The notes beneath the pieces are model-generated. The model had not been told where the DNA came from, searched no databases, and saw only the letters and a list, made by a program, of their open reading frames with translations. This document shows positions 11,086 to 22,220 of a DNA stretch of 64,000 nt, one piece after another. Source of the stretch: Diadema setosum (Eukaryota > Echinodermata > Echinoidea > Diadematoida > Diadematidae); NCBI GenBank assembly GCA_033980235.1, contig CM067072.1:25326192-25390191 (forward strand). Direction: 5' to 3'. A program made the translations under genes and the position numbers. Within the stretch, counting starts at the first letter, position 1. Each line of letters starts with the position of its first letter.

Positions 11086-11093
11086 CCCATCCA

Positions 11094-12790
11094 TTATACA
11101 TGTACTGTGAATCAGCTGAAAATGGTCTTACAAATTCTTTTGTAACGTAAATATCAGGGCGTACTGAACAGAGATATCACAAACACCAAAGCAAGTCATC
11201 TTATCCTGTATACGGGTTCCTATAGGTGACAGTAGCAAAACACCCAAGAAATTTGCAAAGGAAGCATACTTCTGTGTATTGCACAACCGAGATGACCATA
11301 TTACGAAAACCAGTCATTTCATCCTGTACTGGGCCCAGTACAGTAGCCATAAAGTGCCCCTCCCCCACATAATTATTATGACATCATTTAGCTGAAAAGA
11401 GTCATAGTTGTTTTTCTTTTACAATCGAAGTAGGCCTTAGTTTACATCATAGATACCCAAAACAACAAAGCCAGTTAGGTTTTCCCAGCCAATTTCGCAC
11501 TTTTGTAAAATTCGTAAAATGGGTATTCAAATTGGCTGGTACCCTACGTTCATTCAAATTCGCCTTGACTTGCCGAAAACGGTATTTCAGTCATTAAATT
11601 TCGCGAAAGACAGTCAAATTCCAAACGTGTTCATTCAAATTCAAATCATGCTATTTCTTTGTTTCAGATCATTTTAACGTGTCTTTCTATGTGTGTTTTC
11701 GTTTAAAGCAGTAAAAGTATCATATCTTTTATCTAGTATAACTGGATTTGGTTGTTCTGTAACACTCCTTCTCTTTCATATACATGTCATTATAGGCCTA
11801 TACGTGTACTAGTAATGCAGATTAACTTCATTTTTTATAGTTATGACAGCATAATAGATACAGACGTATATCTCTAGAAGACATAGAAAGAATCATTAAA
11901 AAAAAAACATTTGAGGATAATAACCTTGACTTCCTGGAACTGGCCGACCGCTCGTAATAAAGCGCTCGTAACGGCCAGATAATTTGTGGCTTCTTACTTC
12001 TTCGGATTCAAAAAGCATGTAAAAAAAAAAGAAAAAAAATGGTTTCAAAGTCTCTTAAATGAATACGAAAACATGAAATGTTATGATGCTTACAAAACAA
12101 TAACTACGATGAAAGAAAATAAGGAAAGAGGTCAAGCATGAACATATCTGTTTAATTGACTGCAGAACATGTTAAATTAGATGGCCAGAAATCAATTTGA
12201 ATGAACGAGCGCAGCATGTGATCACGTGACTATATCATTATGAATTTATGAATGAACGGATAGTGGAATGGTGCTTGTCTTATATATGGATTTCAGTTGA
12301 AAAAGTGTTTAGAATAAGGTTAGAGGTGTACATGTGAATGTTTCAAAATGAATTTGAATGAAGAGATTATGACATTGAACTACCATGTCATCTAGGCGAA
12401 ATTTTTGCTAAATTTAATTCAACATTAAAGAATTCGATTAAAAGAGGTGTGAAATTGGCCCGGCCCTTGACAGGTATAGCCCCGAGGTATTCCCACCCCA
12501 TATGAATTAAGCGTTTTTAGGTGAAAAGAGTCATGTATGCCTATTTTCCTTGGCAGTGGAATTAACAGCTGAGATACGTAAAACACAAACCCATCCAGTT
12601 ATTCTTATTCTTTAAGGGGCCCCCAGCCAGTAGCTGGAAGTGCTCCTGTATTATTTTATTCTAAGTGAAAAGAATCACTGCTATAATTTCTGTTGCAATG
12701 GAAGTAGTACTCAACGAGGTTTCAAAAACACTGAAACCAGTTATATAGCTGTACGGGGCCCCACAGAGTGTTCATAAAGTGTCCCCACAT
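11094..12790 (-). repeat. Diverged inverted copies of the GGGGCC satellite (left arm)
   Basis: Reverse-complement, diverged copies of the unit seen at 13478-14720. The segments are about 11110-11240, 11240-11350, 11360-11483, 12476-12610 and 12655-12790. Recognisable words are CAGCTGAAAA-GAGTCA, CAATGGAAGTAGTAC and GGGGCCCCACAGAGT. The arm is interrupted by the candidate element at 11484-12470. Confidence 0.6.
11484..12470. mobile_element. Candidate ~1-kb TIR element within the satellite arm
   Basis: The left terminus CCCAGCCAATTTCGCACTTT resembles the reverse complement of the right terminus (GGGCCAATTTCACACCTCTT). Several ATTCAAATTC words on the left are mirrored by GAATTTGAATGAA words on the right. 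It splits a satellite copy at the word CCAGTTAGGTTT. TIR identity is moderate and I see no clean target duplication. No transposase. Confidence 0.35.
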
Positions 12791-12930
12791 GTAATTCCAC
12801 TATCAAGATCTGCATCCCAATCTATTCAATCTGTCAGATCGGGAGAGAGCGGCAAAAGTGTACAGGGACCGGGAGCATCGTAGCAGCAGCGTTCGGGTGA
12901 TGGGGTTGGATCTGGCAATTTTACAGATCG

Positions 12931-12964
12931 GGAAGAAATTTTGAACTGGTTCAAAATTTCTTCC
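12931..12964. repeat. Perfect 15-bp hairpin with 4-nt loop
   Basis: GGAAGAAATTTTGAA, a CTGG loop, then TTCAAAATTTCTTCC. Arms are perfect. It lies near the symmetry centre of the inverted satellite locus (left arm to 12790, right arm from 13478). Confidence 0.85.
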
Positions 12965-13477
12965 CCATCAAGATTGACCTATTTTGAATCGTAGCTCAAA
13001 CGGGGAGGGAGCAGTGGTAGTGTAAATACCGCAGGATGAGCGTAATAATTCCAGGTTTTTCTGACCGTAGTAACAGCGGCACAAGAACAGGAAGTAGTCT
13101 AAACTAAACACCGGTCCTGCTGCTGCGCCGCTTTCTTGATCAAAGCACGATCTTCCCGCTTTAACGACGTTCTCACTAAGTTCTCTACTCTCGAATAAAA
13201 TCAAGGCCTGTTCCTACGACGCTTCATTCCTGCTTCGATAACGCTGTTGGCCGCTTTAGCTACGCTGTTCCTACGCTTTCCCAGACTCAATTACGCATGT
13301 CTTCCGCTCTCGCCGCTCTAAAATCGAACGTAGCCGATACCCTGGAAAATGTTTGCCAGAACAGCAAAATTGATGATGATGATGAGGACGTTGTCGTTGT
13401 CGCGAAAATGAAGACGAAGAAGTGCATATTTAAGAAGAAGAAGAGATGCAAACAATAAAGAGAATAAAGCAAAACAC
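12965..13477. other. Spacer between satellite arms, no gene supported
   Basis: GC-richer than its surroundings, with many CG dinucleotides. Two short minus-strand ORFs (78 and 61 codons) lack family resemblance, splice logic or complexity. A GATGATGATGATGAGGACG run and an AAGAAGAAGAAG run lie at its right edge. Confidence 0.45.
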
Positions 13478-14720
13478 TTTGGAGCTACTGTCTGGGGCCC
13501 TGTGCAGGATAAAATATCTGACTTTGGTGTTTTGGATATCCGATGGGTACTACTTCCATTGCAAAAGAAATTAGCCGTGACCCTTTTCGGCTGAATGAAA
13601 CCAATATGTGTTTGTGTGTGTAGGGGGCACTTTGGGGCTACTGTCTGGGGCCCCGTACAGGATAAAATAACTGGCTTTAGTGCTTTGGATATCTCTGATG
13701 AGTACTACTTCCGATTGCAAAAGAAAGTAGCCGTGACCCTTTTCAGCTGAATAAAATCAATGTGTGTGTGTGGGGGGGGGGGGGGGGGGTAAGGGGGCAA
13801 TTTGGGGCTACTGTCTGGGGCCCCGTGCAGGATAAAATAACTGGCTTTGGTATTTTGGATTTCTCTGATGGGTACTACTTCTATTGCAAAAGAAATTAGC
13901 CGTGACCCTTTTCAGCTGAATGAAACTATTGTGTGAGTATGTGTGTATAAGGGGGGGGGGGGGGGAGGGCACTTTGGGGCTACTGTCTGGGGCCCCGTAC
14001 AGGATAGAATAGCTGGCTTTGGTGTTTTGTATATCTCTGATGGGTATACTACTTCCATTGCAAATGAAATTAGCCGTTACTCTTATCAGCTGAATAAAGT
14101 CAATGTGTGTGTGTGTGTGTGTGTGTTTATACGTAGGGCTTATAGGGGGTGGGGCACTTTGGGGCTACTGTCTGGGGCCCCGTGCAGGATAAAATAGCTG
14201 GCTTTGGTGTTTTGGATATATCTGATTGGTACTCCTTCCATTGCAAAAGAAATTAGCCGTGACTCTTTTCGACTGAATAAAATCAATGTTTGTGTGTGTT
14301 TGTACGTAGGGCCCATGGGGGGTGGGGCCCTTTGGGGCTACTGTCTGGGGCCCCGTACAGGATAAAATAGCTGGCATTGGTGTTTTGGATATCTCTGATG
14401 GGAACTACTTCCATTGCAAAAGAAATTAGCCGTGACCCTTTTCATCTGAATAACACCATATTTGTGGGGCCCTTTGGGGCTACTGTCTGGGGCCCCGTAC
14501 AGGATAAAATAGCTGGCATTGCTGTTTTCATAATAAGTACACCCAAAGGAATAATATCCACCAACTTTTGTCCGTGACCCCCTTCGGCTGAATAAATCCA
14601 TTTTTCAGTACAGGATGTGACTTGCCAGCAATTCATTTTATTGACCCTTGGCCACATCCTTATATGATGAGACCATCAAAAAGTGTGACCCTTTTCAGCT
14701 GAATAAATGCTCTGGGCCCC
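13478..14720 (+). repeat. ~175-bp tandem satellite with G-rich tracts (right arm)
   Basis: Seven units carry GGGGCTACTGTCTGGGGCCC, then a CAGGATAAAATA-CTGGC segment, TTTTGGATAT, CCATTGCAAAAGAAATTAGC and CGTGACCCTTTTCAGCTGAA. They start near 13480, 13630, 13805, 13975, 14160, 14335 and 14475. Units end in GT runs or uninterrupted G runs (13771-13788, 13951-13964). The 14480 unit is fused to a partial unit ending near 14710. ORFs within are repeat-derived. Confidence 0.8.
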
Positions 14721-14724
14721 CGGT

Positions 14725-15350
14725 CTAAGAACTTGACTGTAACCAAGCATTACTCATTCCAGACCTTTTGTTTTTGCAATAAAGGTGGTGCCTATACAGC
14801 CATTCTCTTATCGATGGTACCAAGGATCTTTTCAATCTTTTGAGCAGATCTGCTGATACAGTCTATGTTGTTCTTTGTAATTCTACCTCTCAGTACAGAT
14901 CTCTCAGTTCTACTTGAAGTCCTTCCAGTTTCGTCACGTTGTTTGCTTTCAGAAAACACTTCTGGCACAATGAAGAGTTATGTGGGACAGTTTCTCCAAC
15001 TATTCCATGTATTGTTTGTAACAATCAAATTCGTAATGATCTCCAAGAAACTATTTTTGTATAGTTCTTGCATGTTATCAACTCCATATCACACACCACA
15101 CACCATCTTGCCAACAGTGGCTTACAGCGGCCATTGTGAGAACTTTTCACCAGTGAGCTGGCTGCCAAGAAATGCATTGCATGCCAAACAAGCACTCACT
15201 CTCAGGAGGCCTACAGTATCAAGGCCATACAAGTTTTGTAACATTTGCAAAGAGGCAGTCTGCTAGCTGCAGACAGCGAGTGCCAATAGGTGTTGGAGGA
15301 ACCCTTATGAACTGGAATGTTCCTCGTTCCGTCAGCACTGTCTTTGTTGT
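14725..15350 (-). pseudogene. Decayed transposon-derived protein sequence
   Basis: On the minus strand this continues the better-preserved block at 15350-16000. A PELILQTT-KTVLTERG reading near 15390-15320 matches the DPELILQTTF-KDSANRM reading of the second copy near 18510-18450. Beyond that, stops are frequent and no domain is recognised. Plus-strand ORFs of 133 and 75 codons overlap it but show nothing. Confidence 0.35.
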
Positions 15351-16000
15351 CTGCAAAATTAGCTCTGGATCATCAAACCTGGAAATCCATGCTGGGTGAG
15401 CCCTTCAGAGATGGCTACATCCAGCTTCTCTAGTGTTTTCACGGCAGCATCTGTATAGCTCCACATTACACCAACACAGTTTGGCTCGGCAAAATCTCGA
15501 ACAATGGCAGCCCCCCTCCCCCTGATCAACTGTGGCTCAAATGTATTAGTGATATGAGTCATTTGGAGATCACATGGTTTGGTAAGTTTTGTGATGATCG
15601 TAGCTGCCGGTATCGATCATGCCAAAGTGTGCACTTCAAGGCATGAAAAATGGCTTGGCTCCCTCTCAGCCAGTGCATTGGGTGGTTTTAGGGTAGTCTC
15701 CCCTTCCTGGTTGACAATCCGCTGCCAAAAATGACCCGACCTTTCTCTCATCCAAACTCCCCTGTCCACAGTACAAGCAAAGCTTAAAACAGCAGTGAAG
15801 AGGGCAGTCATGAGTAGCCTCCGCTGACGTCTGTATTCTTGCAGATGTTTCCTCTGTCTCCACCTAAATAGGATGTGACTTTGTTGTATGTCGTTCATTT
15901 TGTTGAAATGAAAAATAAACTTACCAAAATACAATGAGAAAACAAAACAGGAGTAAAGACAAACGCGAAAGAGTGAAGTATGAATGTAGAGCAGCATTCA
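15350..16000 (-). pseudogene. Decayed transposon ORF fragment, copy 1 (unknown family)
   Basis: Contains MTHITNTFEPQLIRGRG, RDFAEPNCVGVMWSY and KTLEKLDVAISEGLTQHGF. A second copy at 18400-18975 reads MTHIRITFEPQ, NCVGVMWSYGEAIAKT and ITEGFAQHGF. Upstream text (HILFRWRQRKHLQEYRRQ, RGVWMRERSGHFWQRIV) faintly resembles the N-terminus of HARBI1-like transposases, but the resemblance is too short to rely on. The frame changes between blocks and there is no start-to-stop ORF. The paired copies show a repeat family. Its function is not known to me. Confidence 0.45.
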
Positions 16001-16264
16001 GGGCTGGGGCGAGTGCGCAGAAAGAGTAAAGAAACCAAATATACAGAGCGAAATGTTTGTTTACGAAAAGGGCATTCCTACGGCAGAGTAGGGAAAGGCG
16101 ATGTTAGTTTCTTTACAACATGCTGTGTCATTGTCTGCGTAGAGCATGATGGCTCACTCTACCCCCCCCCCCCCTTCCAACTCGTAGAGGGCCAAGAATG
16201 CCTGACACATTGTTTCCAAGGTTTCATTGTTTGTCACGAGGGCTTCATCACGCAAGATATCACA
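16001..16264. other. Spacer with poly-C tract
   Basis: Contains a C-run at 16161-16174. A 98-codon plus-strand ORF has no recognisable features. Confidence 0.4.
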
Positions 16265-16810
16265 TCATGTTTTTAAGCTGTGTCCTATCTTCAGCGCAAG
16301 ACTTGGGGCACTGTACAGGTTAGTGTTCTGAGTGAACCCAGCAGCCAGCTGACCAGCAGACTTCATGATCAGTTTGTCTGATCTAACCACTTGGGCTGTA
16401 CTATCATTATGCATCTTCAGGAAAATTTCACTTGTTCTGTGATCTACTCCTGGTAGAGATGGGAGCAACATTCCTGAAGCATGAGTCTCTTGCTTCTTTG
16501 TAGATGGGCAAGAATCCTGAGCTTTGCCATCATCAGACGTCTGACTACACTTGTGCTTCTACAGATCGGATTTAACCATAAACCTGTAGCAGTCAGGGCA
16601 AGGTGAATAATCATGTGGGTCAACCTTTTCATCAGATGGTCGGTAGATTACAGCAAGTTCACCAGACCCCTTCTTGAGAAATTTGCAGTTATGCAAGTAA
16701 TTGCCATAATTTTGCATCAATGCCAATAACCTGTCTTTTTCCTTTTGATCGTTTGCGGAAAGCCATTGCTGAATTTGGGGTTCCTCTTTCTGCAGCGGAG
16801 TCATGAGATG
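16265..16810 (-). pseudogene. Relic of a C2H2-finger ORF of the 'MR-LARLL' repeat family
   Basis: The minus-strand reading gives NYLHNCKFLKKGSGELAVIY and RPSDEKVDPHDYSPCPDCYRFM. It then continues in shifted frames: KHKC, LPSLPGVDHRTSEIFLKMHND and AQVVRSDKLIMKSAGQL. The order is GNY-HN, a GELAVIYRP strand, CPDC...HKC finger, LLPS, then KM-ND-VVRSDKLI. I recall this order from large repetitive zinc-finger ORFs in fish and corals, sometimes linked to tyrosine-recombinase elements. At least two frameshifts. Related pieces occur at 36330-36850 and 39110-39340. Confidence 0.5.
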
Positions 16811-17310
16811 ACATGGTAATTTTTTTTTGTGGTGTCAGACAGAATGGACAGTACTGGGCTTTATTCCACCTTTTGCTTTTTCCACCATGAGTGGGTTGTC
16901 TTCTTCCACTTTTTCCATTTCACCTCATCAGAGTGATGGTCCTTGAGTGTTTGGAATTTGTGCCCGAGTTTCTGTGAACCACAAACATCACACTTTCTGT
17001 TGATGCAAGGTATGGGTATAAACCAGTGTGTGGACAGAGGGTAGCATTTATTGCATCATATTTGTTGTTGATATCCATTGGGTGACTTTCTTGAAGACAT
17101 TTCATCTTGAGGGACTGAAGGAGGAAGCTAACATTTATGCAATATTTACAAAGGCACTGCATCAGCCTTGTTGCTGACATGGTCTTTTATGTTCTTTGGT
17201 TTCAGCCTGTAGAAAGCACTGAAGCTTATGGAAGTCGATGGATTTTCTTCACCGAAGAGGAGGTATGCCTTCTTCAGTGAGCACTCCATAACTCTCTTGC
17301 GAGTAGGCTA
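16811..17310 (-). pseudogene. DDE-like transposase family, N-terminal Cys-rich part (relic A)
   Basis: The minus-strand frames give RKRVMECSLKKAYLLFGEEN, SFSAFYRLKPKNIKDHVSN, QCLCKYC, LQSLKMKC and INRKCDVCGSQKL, then VKWKKWKK. The order L-KAY--F---NP, F--LKP, CLC--C-N, C--R-C--CG, W--W is shared with the block at 32538-32841 and, in part, with those at 20780-21235 and 28952-29230. In intact members of this unclassified animal transposon family it precedes the DFSENY and SDG-QYKS core. Several frameshifts; not functional. Confidence 0.55.
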
Positions 17311-17419
17311 CCCTACCACTGACATTTCCAGATAATTACCATTACATGTTAATTCTCTGGAAATGTTAACTCTCTGGAAAATAGATCCCACTTGGTCCTT
17401 TGTAGTCTCATCCAAAGCA

Positions 17420-18240
17420 TCAGATCTTTTTTTTCTTCTTCCAGGAATTCAGAGTGTGGTTGGATGTACCGAAAGAAATTTCCATCTTAACTTTCATCAA
17501 ACAGCTCTTCCTGAAGAGCTTCATGGGATTTGAAGCCTGGAGTAAGCCATTTTGTTCTGGAGATAGCCTCTTGAGAAAGTTCAGTATCAGCACACCGATA
17601 AAAGTGATCGGCTGAATTCCAAGAGTGGACATTACAGACATGAGTCGTAGACTGAATGCTTTCCACAAGCACGTCAGGATCTCTAATGCAATGTTGGACT
17701 GCTCACCTTATGTGATTGGTGATTGACTTGATCCATGGTCCAATTCTGTGCAGTCCTTCTGTTTTGCCTTTGCAGTCAAACGCTTGGTAATGGTCCTGGT
17801 AAGATGCCACAAATCAAACTGATGATTGATCTCTTTATACTCCTCCCTTATCATCCTCCTTCATGCTGCAGTGTTGATCTGTGGCGACTGTCGTGATTGG
17901 AATGCCTTCTCCTGGCATTTAGTTAAGTTTCCTTTTACAACCAACCTTTTCCATTGCTACAGAACTTGTAGCATCACTCACTTGTGCAAGTGACATTGCC
18001 GGGATACGGTGTGTAGACATGTTGATGCATACATAGGTGTAGTACTTTCCACTGTATCCCGGCAAAGTTGATACAAAAAAATGTGACCTGAAAGTGCAGA
18101 GGTATTTGGAGCCACTACCTTGTAAGCCCCCGTCAGACCTGTCAAGTTTTTCATCGATCATGGCATTATACTGAGACAATGCAGATTGTGGAATTCGTAG
18201 TGTATATTTTCATTACTTGGCCTTACATGAGCTTCCTCTC
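17420..18240 (-). pseudogene. Second DDE-like transposase family, core region (relic)
   Basis: Frames in order give LPGYSGKYYTYVCINMSTHR, MSLAQVSDATSSVAMEK, ITTVATDQHCSMK, YKEI-HQFDLWHL, NVHSWNSADHFYRCADTELS and RTKWLTPGFKSHEALQEEL. This is the order I know from an animal transposase-like family: PGYSAKYGTY, then ATDRH, then HQFD-WH, then W...HSW...C-H, then KWL-PGS-AH. The histidine/cysteine pattern and the ATD aspartate are retained. At least four frame changes and a stop inside the HQFD region make it non-functional. Superfamily assignment (possibly Kolobok-like) is uncertain. Confidence 0.6.
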
Positions 18241-18379
18241 AAACTCCACGTCATGCAACAATTCAGCAAGCTGTTAATGATGAGTTTTCATCTCCGATGG
18301 CTTCTAGAATTGACCTGTTGAGGTGGACTGCATTACCTTTCTGTTCCTTGAAGACTGTAATGTGAGTGCTATCTCTCTT

Positions 18380-18975
18380 CACCACCTGCTGACTTAAGAA
18401 CAGCAAATGTCACCCTGAAGGCCATGTCAGGCAAATAGATGTTGGAGGAGCCCTTATGAAATGTCCCTCATTCTGTTAGCACTGTCTTTAAATGTTGTCT
18501 GCAAGATTAGCTCTGGATCATTAACTGTAAATCCATGCTGGGCGAACCCTTCAGTAATGTCTATATCCAGCTCCTTGTGTGTTTTTGCAATAGCCTCTCC
18601 ATAGCTCCACATTACACCAACGCAGTTTGGCACGTCAAAATCTCGAACAACAGCAGACCCCCCCCCCCCCCCATCACCTGTGGCTCAAACGTTATTCTAA
18701 TGTGGGTCATTTGCAGATCCTGTCGTTTGACGAGCTTGTGATGCATGTAGCTGGCGGTATCCATCATGCTAAAGCATGCACTTCCAGGCATGAATGATGG
18801 CTCCCTCTCAAGTGCATTTGGTGGTTTTAGGTTAGTCTCCCCTTTTGCCTTGAAGAATGTGTACTGCTCAGCATATTTCCCCTTTGTCTCTAGTAGGCCT
18901 ACCCTCATTGCCAGGCAGGTATCCAGAGAAAGTCCTTGGATAGATTCTACCTTCTTCCATAATGTAGACACTATG
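18380..18975 (-). pseudogene. Decayed transposon ORF fragment, copy 2
   Basis: Paralogue of 15350-16000. Shared words are GETNLKPPNAL-EREPS, MMDTASYMHHKLVKRQ, MTHIRITFEPQ, NCVGVMWSY and TEGFAQHGF. A poly-C tract at 18659-18672 breaks the frame exactly where the first copy also has a C-run. Continues towards RMRDISKGSSNIYLPDMAF. Family unknown. Confidence 0.45.
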
Positions 18976-19650
18976 TGATAAAAACAGAAAATAGAGGAAA
19001 AGAGTTATTATTATTTTGATAAAAAGTTGGCCTTGGTTGCGATGCTTGTGATTTTGCTTGTGATGTTCCGGGATTTGAATCGGACCTTAATTCCTAGTGT
19101 CGCATGATGGTTTTCACTAGTTTTGTGGGTTTTTTTTTTTGACAACTTCTAGTGTTAAGTTTTTGCATCCTTCATAGAACAACTTTCTGACCTCTTCCTC
19201 CAATTCTCCTTTTACATGTGTCTCTCTGCATACTGTACAAACATCAACATCAACAACATGAAAAACCTATGACACACAACAACGTCGTCTTTTCTACCTC
19301 TGGGCTTGATCTCTAACTCCATTCTTCCATGGCAATAGTGTTCCACCAATGCAAACTCTTGGGAAAAACCACCTTCGTGGTTGCCTCTCACGAGCTTTTG
19401 CTAAGTTCATCATTAATTCCATCGATTTGTGCTAGCAGCATTCGCTGCCAAAAATGGGGCTGAAAGATCGTTCTCTCCTATCAGTCTCTCCTGAGAGGTG
19501 ACGCTTTTGTTTCATTGACCTTACAATCTTTGGTATTACAAGAAAGTCTGTAAAATCCACCGATGAATCGTATTCACAGTTAAGCTTCATCGTGGGGACG
19601 CATGTCGAAGTTAGAGAGCAAGAACTTCAGGGCTTCACTCTATCACTCCA
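18976..19650. other. No supported gene; possible extension of the transposon relic
   Basis: The minus strand has short open stretches such as FQPHFWQRML and KVVFPKSLHWWNTIAMEEW near 19465-19330, separated by stops. The FWQR word also occurs in the 15350-16000 relic (GHFWQRIV), so this may be the 5' part of copy 2. Confidence 0.35.
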
Positions 19651-19673
19651 TTGTATGTCGATCATCATCCGAC

Positions 19674-20390
19674 GTTCTTTACGAGTAAACTTTTTACATT
19701 TTCATCTTCTTGTAAACTCCATGACAGATTTTCACCAAACTTGGTAGGTTACATCCCTAGGGGGATAAGATCTGAATTTTGTTCAAATGGGCACCATGCC
19801 CCAACAGGGGTCCCTAGGGGGACTCAACCCTCCCAAAAATTAAGGAATCTTCTCCACTAGAGAGTTAATACTATGAGTGAGTATATTGATGACTGTAATT
19901 TCAAGTTTAGTCATGGTGGAAATAAGGGGAGGGAGTGGGAGGGGTCCTAATTTGAGCCTGAATTGTACAGTTTCATCTTCTTAAAAATCCCATGATGGAA
20001 TTTTACCAAACTTGGTAGGTAGCATACCTGGAGTAAAGATCCCAATTTGTTCAACTGAGCACCATGCTCCTCGTGAGGGCCTTCTATTATTATTATTATT
20101 ACAATGAGTAAATACATCGATGACACTTTAGTTCCGAGTTTGTTCATTGCAGGTCCAGGGTTCCCCCCCCCCCCCCCCCCCCTCCTTGGAGTTTGGGGTG
20201 TGAGGGCTCCAAATAAGGGCTCTAATTGTACATTTTCATCTTCTTCTTGAAAACGGCGTAATTGATTTTCACCAAACATGGCAAGTAGCATTCCTACAAT
20301 GTAGGGAGATAAGATCTCAATTTGTTTTAATGGACACCATACTCCCCTTGGGAGCCCTAGGGGCCCCAAACCTCATATAGTATTAGTAAG
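19674..20390 (+). repeat. Three ~265-bp tandem copies of a dispersed repeat
   Basis: Copies near 19690, 19965 and 20230 share ACATTTTCATCTTCTT, ATTTTCACCAAACTTGGTAG, GGGGATAAGATCT, GCACCATGC-CC and GGGTCCCTAGGGG-like text. Spacers contain a poly-C run (20164-20182) and an ATT microsatellite. The ACCAAACTTGG word resembles the CATGAAACTTGG word of other repeats in the window. Confidence 0.7.
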
Positions 20391-20779
20391 GAATATTTAA
20401 TAATATGTCTGTTCTCCAATTCTGCTACGAGGAACATGACAAGATGGTCAAAATCTAAAATTACTTTCCAACTACTTGCAGAGTTAAATCACTGACAAGT
20501 CATTAAAGACACATACAAATATATAAATATATATAAACACAACATTAAGTTCATTAAAAAATACATGCAGACAAAACAGTCAAATAACATTCATCACTTG
20601 TTGTCCTTGGTACCTTCAGATTTGTCAAATATAACTTGTGATATTAAAAACCCCTCATACTTCATCTGAAGTAGTTGGAAAGTAAAAATGTAAGGATGCA
20701 ACGTTTGGTGTAAACACACACCATGTGAATCTCATGTGCACAAGAACTACAGGACACCATGACACGTGTCATATCACGT

Positions 20780-21235
20780 TGATGCTGTGCCCATAGTTAT
20801 CACATCCTTGGGCTTCATTTTACAAAATGTAGACAGCTTGCCAACTTGGTTATAGGATTTTCACCCTTGAATATTTTGCAGGCTTTCTTCAAAGGAACGT
20901 TCAAGAACTCTTTTTGAGGTTGCCTTCTGTGTTCTGCAAGGAAGCTTTCTTGAGATGTTGGTACAGTTGAAGAAATCTTTTAGAAGAAATCTGCCTTCTT
21001 GGTATCCTCATTCAATGAATTTTGATATTTCTTTTGGGAATCCTGCACACTTTCTTGCTTGCAAAGAAAATCTAAACTGAGGCCAAGATTCTTGCATAGT
21101 GTTGCCTTTTTTTAATCCTCTTCTTTGCCATAGTTGCATCATGCAGATATTTCCAAAGAATTGTGTATTCGTTTGATCTCTTGAGGGCAGGCTTCTTTCT
21201 TGGTGTATATTTGGCTGATACGGATAAAATCACTT
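20780..21235 (-). pseudogene. DDE-like transposase family, N-terminal part (relic B)
   Basis: Minus-strand frames give AKYTPRKKPALKRSNEYTIL, then FFNCTNISRKLPCRTQKATS with KRVLERSFEESL, and in the next frame FLNVPLKKACKIFKGENP and KLASCLHFVKMKPKDVI. Relic A has the same order: NISREL, RKRVMECSLKKAYLLF, GEENP, F--LKPKNI. Two frame changes. It lacks the Cys-rich part that should follow. Confidence 0.45.
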
Positions 21236-21479
21236 CTGTGAACTAGGATTTTGTTTAAAACTACCATTGATAATCCTTATTGTACACCAGTTTTGAAAGT
21301 AAAAAAAAGAAAAATCCAGTTCTTTAGGTGATTCTTTTTCTTTTCTTGAAACACTGATCATGAGAGGCACAAAATTCTACATAACGGGCAGGTATTCTTA
21401 CCAGCTTGATAGAAATTATGCAATTTTATGGACAACAAGCTTGTACCTCTCAAATCAATAGTTTCCAGATGTACATGTA

Positions 21480-22200
21480 ATGAGACAGGGAACTTTATGG
21501 CAAAACTCTAGTTTTTAGTGCTCATTCAGTCACTAAGTGGTATTGATCTGTTTCATGTTTCAGTGCTTACCATGATGGCAGAGCCTGTTTTGCGAATGTT
21601 AGTTGATAGAAGTTTCGCCCCCATTCCATGCTGTCTTCCCCTTCTGTGCAGAACCTTGCCATCTTATTTTCCACTCATGCCTGTGCCCAGTAATGCAGGC
21701 TTTTGATGGCCATCCAAGCTGGCCTGGTATCCTGGTGATCGGCGTCTGCCAAACCTGCAGTACACCTGTTGAGTATCACATGTGCTTTCTGAAAGCTATC
21801 ATATGTCTTGTGATCTTCCACCTATGCAGAAATATTATATAAATTAGGTTATTTTGATAAGCAGAATCTTTTATGCTTAGTGCTACAGCTCAATTTGTGA
21901 TTTGCAGTATTCTTGTGACAGTGTCCAAAGGATTTTTTATTCTTTTGATCATAAAGCAAAGAACTCCAGAGGGGTTGATAAGCGAATTAAGGACAAGTTA
22001 TAAAGAGTTGTAATGAGACATGGAAACTTTTGGCAAAACTGCAGTTTCTAGTGTTCACTTATTCACTACTGGTATGTGGTATAGATCTGTTTCATGTTTT
22101 GGTACTCATCATGGTGGCAGCTGTTATTCAAATGATAGTTGGGAGAAGTTTTGCCTCCAGTCTATGTTGTCTTCAGAGGAATAAGAGGGATGTGTGGGAA
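21480..22200 (+). repeat. Two direct copies of a ~180-bp repeat
   Basis: The segment from AATGAGACAGGGAACTTTATGGCAAAACT-like text through GATCTGTTTCATGTTT, ATGATGGCAG and AGTTGATAGAAGTTT occurs at about 21478-21660. It recurs at about 22012-22185, ~535 bp apart, with moderate divergence. Function unknown. The copies resemble decayed exons but carry no consistent frame. Confidence 0.55.
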
Positions 22201-22220
22201 AAGAGTAAATTACATATATA

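Noticed and set aside
13478..14720. ORFs in the GGGGCC satellite (70-87 codons, both strands)
   Set aside because: They repeat with the unit, contain no family signature and depend on GT or G runs.
15666..15997. HARBI1-like transposase N-terminus
   Set aside because: Only a short RGVWMRERSG-FWQRIV stretch is reminiscent; no catalytic domain follows, so it was left as an unknown relic.
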